This document shows, piece after piece, positions 33,018 to 38,721 of a DNA stretch of 38,721 nt. The DNA lies in contig NZ_JARNTV010000038.1 in assembly GCF_029433115.1 (NCBI RefSeq), forward strand, positions 1 to 38,721, given 5' to 3'. The translations under genes were made by a program, and so were the position numbers. Position 1 is the stretch's first letter. Every line of letters begins with the position of its first letter. The notes under the pieces are model-generated. The model was not told where the DNA came from and did no database searches. It saw only the letters and a program-made list of their open reading frames with translations. This stretch comes from Sphingomonas sp. AOB5. Lineage in GTDB: Bacteria; Pseudomonadota; Alphaproteobacteria; Sphingomonadales; Sphingomonadaceae.

Positions 33018-33219
33018 GCCTTGCCCGCCGTTACTCGTCACTGACAAAACTTTCCCGATCCCGGCTGTGCCCTCCGGGATATCAGTCACCTAACGCGATT
33101 CGTCGCGCGAGGAAATCCATTCATCCCATTGTGGTCTATCTTGCCAAAACACCTCCGCGCCGCGATCAATGGGGCATCACGGACGCGGTTCGATGCGCCG
33201 CGCCAAGGGGAGACCATAG

Positions 33220-34635
33220 TTGATCCGAACGATCCTGATGGCGGGTGCCGCCATATCGCTCGCCGCCTGTTCGACAGGCGGGGAGAAGCCCAAGACCGCT
33301 TCTGCCGAACCCGCCGCCAAGGCGCCTGGCAAGGGCAAGGGATATAACCACGATCCCTTCCCCTCGACCTACAAGCCCTATCCGGGCGTGCCGACTTTAG
33401 TGACCAACGTCACCATCCTCGACGGCGAAGGCGGGCGGATCGATGGCGGTTCGGTGCTGTTCAAGGACGGCAAGATCGTAGCGGTGGGCAAGGACCTGCC
33501 CGCCGAAGGCGCGACGGTGATCGACGGGCAGGGCAAGTATCTGACCCCCGGCGTGATCGATATCCACAGCCATCTGGGCGATTATCCCTCGCCCGGCGTG
33601 CAGGCCAATTCGGACGGCAACGAAGTGACCAACCCGGTCACCGCCGAAGTCTGGGCCGAGCATAGCGTGTGGCCGCAGGACCCGGGCTTTGCCCGCGCGC
33701 TGACCAATGGCGGCGTCACCACGCTGCAGATCCTGCCGGGCTCTGCGAACCTGTTCGGCGGGCGTTCGGTGGTACTCAAGAATGTCTATGCCCGCACGCC
33801 GCAGGGGATGAAGTTCCCCGGCGCGCCCTATGGCCTGAAGATGGCGTGCGGCGAGAACCCCAAGCGCGTCTATGGCAGCAAGGGCCGTTCGCCCTTCACC
33901 CGGATGGGTAACATCGCGGTGGACCGCCAGACCTGGGCCAAGGCGGTGGAATATGATCGCCGCTGGGATAAGTATGAGGAGAAGGGCGGCGAACCGCCCG
34001 CGCGCGATATCCAGATGGATACGCTGCGCGGCGTGCTCGACGGCGAGATCCTGGTGCAGAACCATTGCTACCGCGCCGACGAGATGGCGCTGGTGATGGA
34101 TATGGCCAAGGAGTTCGGATACCGGGTGACCGCGTTCCATCACGCGGTTGAGGCCTATAAGATCGCCGACCTGCTCAAGGCCAACAACAGCTGCGCCGCG
34201 GTGTGGGCCGACTGGTACGGCTTCAAGATGGAAAGCTATGACGCGATCGGCGAGAATCTCGCCATCCTCGAGAAGGAGGGCGCGTGCGCGATGATCCATT
34301 CGGACGACGCGAACGGCATCCAGCGGCTCAATCAGGAAGTCGCCAAGGCGCGCCAGTCGGGCATCCGCGCCGGCTTTCCGATCAGCGAGGAAACCGCCTG
34401 GAAGTGGCTGGCGATCAATCCGGCGCGCGCGCTGGGGATCGATCAGCAGACCGGCAGCCTGAAGCCCGGCAAGATGGCGGACGTGGTGCTGTGGAACGGC
34501 AATCCGTTCAGCGTCTACACGCGGCCGCAGATGGTCTGGGTCGACGGCGCACTGCTCTATGACGCGAACAATCCGAAATTGCGGCCGGTCTCCGATTTCG
34601 AGCTGGGCCAGCCGGGCGAAGGGGATGTGAAGTGA
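33220..34635 (+). CDS. Exported amidohydrolase lipoprotein (metal-dependent)
   Basis: Amidohydrolase-superfamily enzyme, 471 aa, imidazolonepropionase/dipeptidase-like, predicted lipoprotein with signal IRTILMAGAAISLAAC (lipobox LAAC, C17). Metal ligands are visible: HxH in GVIDIHSHLGD (H116, H118), the histidines in TAFHHAVEAYK and the aspartate in AMIHSDDANGI. The start is TTG 33220, chosen because AAGGGGAGA lies 7 nt before it; an ATG 18 nt later has no such site and would shorten the signal peptide. Its stop overlaps the next gene, a homologue. The likely job is hydrolysis of cyclic amide or peptide-like compounds in the envelope; substrate unknown. Confidence 0.87.
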   Translation: MIRTILMAGAAISLAACSTGGEKPKTASAEPAAKAPGKGKGYNHDPFPSTYKPYPGVPTLVTNVTILDGEGGRIDGGSVLFKDGKIVAVGKDLPAEGATVIDGQGKYLTPGVIDIHSHLGDYPSPGVQANSDGNEVTNPVTAEVWAEHSVWPQDPGFARALTNGGVTTLQILPGSANLFGGRSVVLKNVYARTPQGMKFPGAPYGLKMACGENPKRVYGSKGRSPFTRMGNIAVDRQTWAKAVEYDRRWDKYEEKGGEPPARDIQMDTLRGVLDGEILVQNHCYRADEMALVMDMAKEFGYRVTAFHHAVEAYKIADLLKANNSCAAVWADWYGFKMESYDAIGENLAILEKEGACAMIHSDDANGIQRLNQEVAKARQSGIRAGFPISEETAWKWLAINPARALGIDQQTGSLKPGKMADVVLWNGNPFSVYTRPQMVWVDGALLYDANNPKLRPVSDFELGQPGEGDVK

Positions 34636-35942
34636 TGAAGAAGCTCCTTCTGGGCGCCGCAGCCGCGGCCATCGCTTTCGCTGCTCCCGCACTCGCGCAG
34701 GACGTTGCGATCACCAATGCGAAGCTGGTCATCGGCGATGGCGCCGGACCGGTGGAGGGCGGCACCGTCGTCATCCGGGCGGGCCGCGTGGTCGCCGCAG
34801 GGCCGGGCGTGGCGGTGCCCGCGGGCATGCGCGTGATCGATGCCAAGGGGCGCTGGGTCTCGCCCGGCATCTTCGCGGGCTTCACCCGCCTGGGCATCGT
34901 CGAAGTCGATGCGGTGGATGAGACCAACGACGCCAATGCCGGCGGATCGCCGTTCAACGCGTCGCTCGACGTGTCGTTTGCGGTCAATCCCAAGAGCACG
35001 CCGATCGCGCTCAACCGGGCCGAGGGCGTCACCCGCGCGGTGGTCGCGCCGGGCGATTCCAGCTCGATCTTCCGCGGGCAGGGCGCGATCATCGATCTGG
35101 GCGCGGACATGAATGCGGTCAGCCAGCCGCGCGCTTTCCAGTTCCTGGAATATGGCGAGAGCGGTGCGGGCGAATCCGGCGGCAGCCGCGCGGCCGCCAT
35201 CGCGACGCTGCGCAACGCGCTGTTCGAGGCGCGCGAATATTCGCGCAATCCGGGCCGCTATCTCGATCGCGGCAAGGATGCGTTCCTGACCCGCGCCGAT
35301 GCCGATGCGCTGGTGCCGGTGATCACGGGCCGCGTGCCGCTGCTGATCCATGTCGAGCGGGCGTCGGATATCCTTGTGGTGCTCGACCTGAAGCGCGAGA
35401 TGCCGTCGCTGCGGATCGTGCTGGTCGGCGTGACCGAGGGCTGGACCGTGGCGCGCGAGATCGCGGCATCGGGCGTGCCGGTGATCGCGACGGCGCTGGC
35501 TGATCTGCCTTCCTCGTTCGAATCGCTGGCGGCTACCCAGTCGAACATCGGGCGGATGAAGGCGGCGGGCGTGCTGGTCGGGATCGGCATGATCAATGAC
35601 GACGACACGCGTCAGGCACGGCTGGTGAAGCAATATGCCGGCAATCTGGTGGCGCTGAACCGCATTCCGGGTGCCAGCGGTCTCGACTGGGGTTCGGCCT
35701 TCGCCGCGATCAGCTCGAAGCCGGCCGAGGCGATGGGGATGGGAGCCGAATATGGCTCGCTCAGGCCCGGCCGCCGCGGCGACGTGGTGATCTGGGACGG
35801 CGATCCGCTGGAACTGGGCACTGCCGCGGTGACGGTGATCATCGACGGCGTCGAGCAGCCGCTGGCCAATCGCCAGACGCGCCTGCGCGAACGTTACTGG
35901 GATCCCAAGGAAAAGGCGCTTCCCAAGGCCTATGAGTATTGA
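34635..35942 (+). CDS. Exported amidohydrolase homologue lacking metal ligands
   Basis: Second amidohydrolase-family protein, 435 aa, with a Sec signal peptide (MKKLLLGAAAAAIAFAAPALAQ). The start ATG overlaps the preceding TGA by one base, and GTG one codon earlier is an alternative. The fold motifs are kept (VITNAKLVIGDGAG-like start, RWVSPGI, LRPGRRGDVVIWDGDP near the end). The HxH motif is replaced: at the position of HSH in the upstream partner it reads FTR (F83, R85). The other histidine motifs are also degraded. It is therefore probably catalytically inactive or uses another chemistry, and may be the partner subunit of the upstream enzyme. Confidence 0.86.
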   Translation: MKKLLLGAAAAAIAFAAPALAQDVAITNAKLVIGDGAGPVEGGTVVIRAGRVVAAGPGVAVPAGMRVIDAKGRWVSPGIFAGFTRLGIVEVDAVDETNDANAGGSPFNASLDVSFAVNPKSTPIALNRAEGVTRAVVAPGDSSSIFRGQGAIIDLGADMNAVSQPRAFQFLEYGESGAGESGGSRAAAIATLRNALFEAREYSRNPGRYLDRGKDAFLTRADADALVPVITGRVPLLIHVERASDILVVLDLKREMPSLRIVLVGVTEGWTVAREIAASGVPVIATALADLPSSFESLAATQSNIGRMKAAGVLVGIGMINDDDTRQARLVKQYAGNLVALNRIPGASGLDWGSAFAAISSKPAEAMGMGAEYGSLRPGRRGDVVIWDGDPLELGTAAVTVIIDGVEQPLANRQTRLRERYWDPKEKALPKAYEY

Positions 35943-35989
35943 GGGAACGCACGGACAAGCGGCGCATTGAACCGCAAAAGGAGACGGAG

Positions 35990-36382
35990 ATGAGCAAGGT
36001 CTGGATGGGCGTCGCGGTGCTGGCCATCGCGCTTGCCGGGTGCAAGCCGGCGGCGGAGAATGCCGTGGTGGCGAATGACGATGCGGCTAACCTCGTCATT
36101 CCGCCCGACGAGGACGGTGCGGAAGGCAATGCGATCGGCAACGAAGCGGCGCCGGAGAATGCGACCGCCGCGGTACTCGCCTTGCCGGAATATCAGCGCA
36201 ACCAGGTGTTCGTGCGCGCGATCATGGATGCGGAATTCCGCTGCGATGGCGTGGTCAAGTCCGAGCGGGTCGCGGACGTGCAGGGCCTTCCGGCCTGGCG
36301 TGCCGACTGCAAGGACGGGCTGAGCCATGTGGTGAGCGTGAAGGCCGACGGCACCGCCATCGTGATGAGCCGCGCCGACTGA
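35990..36382 (+). CDS. Small predicted lipoprotein, function unknown
   Basis: Protein of 130 aa with a lipoprotein signal (MSKVWMGVAVLAIALAGC, lipobox LAGC). The linker after it is Ala/Asn/Glu/Asp-rich. A small C-terminal domain with two cysteines (FRCDGVVKSERV and WRADCKDG) could form a disulfide. The start is ATG 35990, preceded by AAAAGGAGAC; a longer frame from 35939 lacks a site. I do not recognise the family. It follows the amidohydrolase pair by about 47 nt and may be co-transcribed; a strong terminator closes the unit. Confidence 0.78.
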   Translation: MSKVWMGVAVLAIALAGCKPAAENAVVANDDAANLVIPPDEDGAEGNAIGNEAAPENATAAVLALPEYQRNQVFVRAIMDAEFRCDGVVKSERVADVQGLPAWRADCKDGLSHVVSVKADGTAIVMSRAD

Positions 36383-36405
36383 CGGCTTCGGCATAGTCCG
36401 GATAC

Positions 36406-36445
36406 AAAAAAGGGGAGGCCGGGCGACCGGCCTCCCCGATTTTTT
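36406..36445. terminator. Bidirectional rho-independent terminator
   Basis: GGGGAGGCCGG (36412-36422), loop GCGA and CCGGCCTCCCC (36427-36437) form a perfect 11-bp stem. It is flanked by A6 on the left (36406-36411) and T6 on the right (36440-36445). It works for both the lipoprotein gene (plus) and the PhoX gene (minus), which converge here. Confidence 0.92.
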
Positions 36446-36458
36446 CGTGCGGTGCGGC

Positions 36459-38721
36459 TCAGAGGCCGACCACGCCGCCGTCATTCTTGGTGATCACGAC
36501 GATCGCCGAACGCGGACGCACCGTGGCGCCGGCGGTGCCTGTCGCCTGGCTGTCCGGCCAGTGGCTCGACGGCGCCGCAGCGGTGCCGTTTTCGCCCGGA
36601 TGCTGGATGCCGACGAACAGCGTGCGGCCGTCCGGGGTGGTGTCCACGCCGGTCAGCTCGCATTCGAGCGGGCCGACCAGGAAGCGCTTCAGTGTTGCCG
36701 CCGTCGCAGCCGCACCGACGCGGGTGGTCTGGGTGGCAGTGGCGCCGCCCGAGCCGACATTGGTGATGGTGCGCACGCCGCCGTCACCGACGCTGCCCGG
36801 CATCGCCAGCAGCATCTGGTTGTTGGTGCGATCGGTGAAGGCACCGTCGTCGGTCTGGATCCACAGCACCGGCTTGACCAGGCCCGAGGCGTTCTGCGGG
36901 CGGCCGAACCACAGGCCGTCGGGCGACGAGAAGTCGTTGTCCGCGGTGAGGCCCGACAGGTTGACGTCGGCGTTCGAATCCGCCGAGTCCGCGCCGAACA
37001 GATAGATGTCCCAGGTGAAGCCGGTTGCGGCCGGATCGTCCGCATTCTCGCGCAGGCGCAGGATGTGGCCGTTCGGGTTGCCGAACTGGTTGGTCGCCGG
37101 GGTGCCGCGCGGATCGTTATAGTGGCGCGGGTTGGCGGCGTCGGTGCCGGTCAGCGGACGCAGCGTGGCGTTGTTGTTGGTCAGCGTCAGGAAGATTTCG
37201 CCGGTGACGTTGTTGGTCGCGGTCCATTCCGGACGATCCATCTTGGTCGCGCCGACAGCGTCGCCTGCCAGACGGGTGTTGATCAGAATGTCGTTCTGGT
37301 CGGCGAAGGTATAGGCGACGTCCGAACCCTGTGCCGGGCGGGCCGGAACCGAACCGAACACCAGCGGCAGCCAGACGCCCGTGCCGTCCGCATTGAACTT
37401 GGCGACATAGAGCGTGCCGGCGTCGAGATACTTGTCGCCGATCGCGAGACGATTGGCGGCAGTGGCGTCGGCAGCGTCCCAGTTCGCGTTCGAGACGAAC
37501 TTGTAGAAATATTCGCCGCGGGCGTCGTCGCCCAGATACACGGCCAGCTTCTTGCCGGCGGTGAACTTGCCGTACCAGGCGCCCTCATGGTTGAAGCGGC
37601 CGAGCGCGGTGCGCTTGCGCGGCGCCTGGCTCTTGTCATACGGATCGAACTCGACGCACCAGCCGAACTGATTGAGTTCGTTGCGGAAATCGAGCGTGGC
37701 GTCGATGCCGCCGGCAACGCAGTTCCAGCGCGCATAGCTGGTGTCCGCACCGCTGGCCGGGACCACCGTTTCCCAGCGATAGCTGCTGGCGGTGACGTTG
37801 GTGAAGCCGTAGCGACGCAGCGCGACCATTTCGCGAGCGGTGCGGTTCACGTCGTCGGTCGCCGGGCGGCGGAAGTAACCGGCCCAGTTTTCCTCGCAGG
37901 TGATGTTGGTGCCCCACAAGGTGTGGCCGTTGGCGCAGTTGTTGATCGTGCCGCGGCCGGCAACGCCGGTCGGCGAATAGAGGGTGCGCAGCGAGGCATG
38001 GCCGCGGACCGGGCCGTTGAACACGGTCGGGGTCAGCGGGGTGATGCGGCGGTTGAACGACGAGTTCTGGACATAGGCCCAGGCGCGGCCGGCACCTTCG
38101 GCGCACTCGACGACGCTGACGCCATGCGCTTCGATTTCCTTGATCGCTTCGGCTTCGGGACGCGGCGAGGTGAGCGTCGGGCCGGCGGGGTGGAGGTACT
38201 GGATGTTCAGATTCTCGTGGTTCTGAACCATCAGGCCGCGGGTCGAGGCATTGTCGTCGCGGGCACCGGCGGCGCTGAGGCCGTACCAGTAGAGCGCGTC
38301 GCCATGATCGCCGATGCGGGCGCCGAAATTGGTGTCGGTGCCGTCATTGGCATAGGCCGCAACGCCCGACGCGATCGGATCGCCCAGGCGGGTGAGGATC
38401 TGCACGCTGTAGCCGGCGGGCACGGTGACCACGTCGTTGCGGTTCTTCGCGATCGAATTGAAGCCCATCACCGCCGGGCTGACGACGACGCTGGTAGAGA
38501 CGTTGGCCTGCGCGCCACTCGGGGTCGCGCTGACGAACATGAACGACAGGGTGGTCGCGGTCGCGACGCTGGGCGCGAGGAAGGTCGCGGTGGTCGCGTT
38601 GGGGACGCTGAGCGTGACGGTCGGGCCCGCGGTCTGCGTCCACGAGGTTGCGCTGCCGCTGCCGGCGGTGGTGGTGCCGGTCAGGGTGACGACGCGGCCC
38701 GACGTGGTGGCGCCGGTCGAG
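36459..38721 (-). CDS. PhoX/DUF839-family protein with Ig-like domain (5' end outside window)
   Basis: The reading frame is open from its stop at 36459 to the right edge, so this is the C-terminal 753 or so residues of a larger exported protein. Its first about 60 visible residues (WTQTAGPTVTLSVPNATTATFLAP) look like a K319L/REJ-type Ig-like domain. The rest is a PhoX-type propeller: GDHGDALYWYGLSAAG, LMVQNHENLN, ITCEENWAGYF, FNHEGAWYGKF, FSSPDGLWFGRPQ, DTTPDGRTLFVGIQHPGE. PhoX enzymes are calcium/iron-dependent alkaline phosphatases that release phosphate outside the cytoplasm. An internal ATG at 38540 is not a credible start because coding continues before it. Phosphatase activity is by family only. 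Confidence 0.85.
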   Translation of the reverse strand, partial: STGATTSGRVVTLTGTTTAGSGSATSWTQTAGPTVTLSVPNATTATFLAPSVATATTLSFMFVSATPSGAQANVSTSVVVSPAVMGFNSIAKNRNDVVTVPAGYSVQILTRLGDPIASGVAAYANDGTDTNFGARIGDHGDALYWYGLSAAGARDDNASTRGLMVQNHENLNIQYLHPAGPTLTSPRPEAEAIKEIEAHGVSVVECAEGAGRAWAYVQNSSFNRRITPLTPTVFNGPVRGHASLRTLYSPTGVAGRGTINNCANGHTLWGTNITCEENWAGYFRRPATDDVNRTAREMVALRRYGFTNVTASSYRWETVVPASGADTSYARWNCVAGGIDATLDFRNELNQFGWCVEFDPYDKSQAPRKRTALGRFNHEGAWYGKFTAGKKLAVYLGDDARGEYFYKFVSNANWDAADATAANRLAIGDKYLDAGTLYVAKFNADGTGVWLPLVFGSVPARPAQGSDVAYTFADQNDILINTRLAGDAVGATKMDRPEWTATNNVTGEIFLTLTNNNATLRPLTGTDAANPRHYNDPRGTPATNQFGNPNGHILRLRENADDPAATGFTWDIYLFGADSADSNADVNLSGLTADNDFSSPDGLWFGRPQNASGLVKPVLWIQTDDGAFTDRTNNQMLLAMPGSVGDGGVRTITNVGSGGATATQTTRVGAAATAATLKRFLVGPLECELTGVDTTPDGRTLFVGIQHPGENGTAAAPSSHWPDSQATGTAGATVRPRSAIVVITKNDGGVVGL

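Noticed and set aside
38344..38540. ATG 38540 as start of the PhoX gene
   Set aside because: The frame stays open with sensible Ig-like coding to the window edge, and the ATG has no ribosome-binding site or signal peptide after it.

Overview
The window is high-GC Alphaproteobacterial chromosome, most likely Sphingomonas or a close relative. Evidence: TonB-Xanth-Caul type receptors, a Caulobacter-like oxidative xylose pathway, an HWE histidine kinase, and two families of inverted repeats of a kind I associate with Sphingomonas intergenic regions. I see no phage, insertion sequence, CRISPR array, tRNA or rRNA gene.

Region 1 (about 1-20.3 kb and 25.4-28.3 kb) is a xylan/xylose utilisation locus. 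It holds an outer-membrane TonB-dependent receptor; a translationally coupled operon of four tryptophan-halogenase-family flavoproteins, the second of which has lost its catalytic residues; a secreted GH43 and GH9 pair; a GH3 glycosidase; a LacI-type regulator; a XylE-like sugar porter; and xylD. After an interruption of about 5 kb the minus-strand operon xylX-xylB-xylC follows. Together these encode polymer capture, cleavage, sugar import and four of the five Weimberg steps (xylose dehydrogenase, lactonase, xylonate dehydratase, 2-keto-3-deoxyxylonate dehydratase). The fifth enzyme, alpha-ketoglutarate semialdehyde dehydrogenase (XylA), is not in the window. Six promoter regions carry a 14-bp palindrome, TGNTAGCGCTANCA, or a near match. 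It looks like the XylR box of Caulobacter and Xanthomonas, so the locus is probably one LacI-family regulon.

Region 2 (20.3-25.4 kb) separates xylD from xylXBC. It contains a DUF885 HExxH protein with a doubtful 5' end, two inverted-repeat pairs, a glutaredoxin-MauE membrane fusion divergent from a MerR regulator with a classic long-spacer MerR promoter, and a GAF-PAS HWE histidine kinase.

Region 3 (28.3-33.1 kb) carries a thymidylate kinase, two tandem small paralogous proteins that look like worn-down receiver domains, and a convergent FixL/FixJ-like pair whose sensor has a multi-helix membrane domain and lacks the FixL heme histidine.

Region 4 (33.2-38.7 kb) has a coupled pair of exported amidohydrolases (the second without metal ligands), a small lipoprotein, a strong bidirectional terminator, and the 3' part of a PhoX/DUF839 protein with an Ig-like domain that runs off the right edge.
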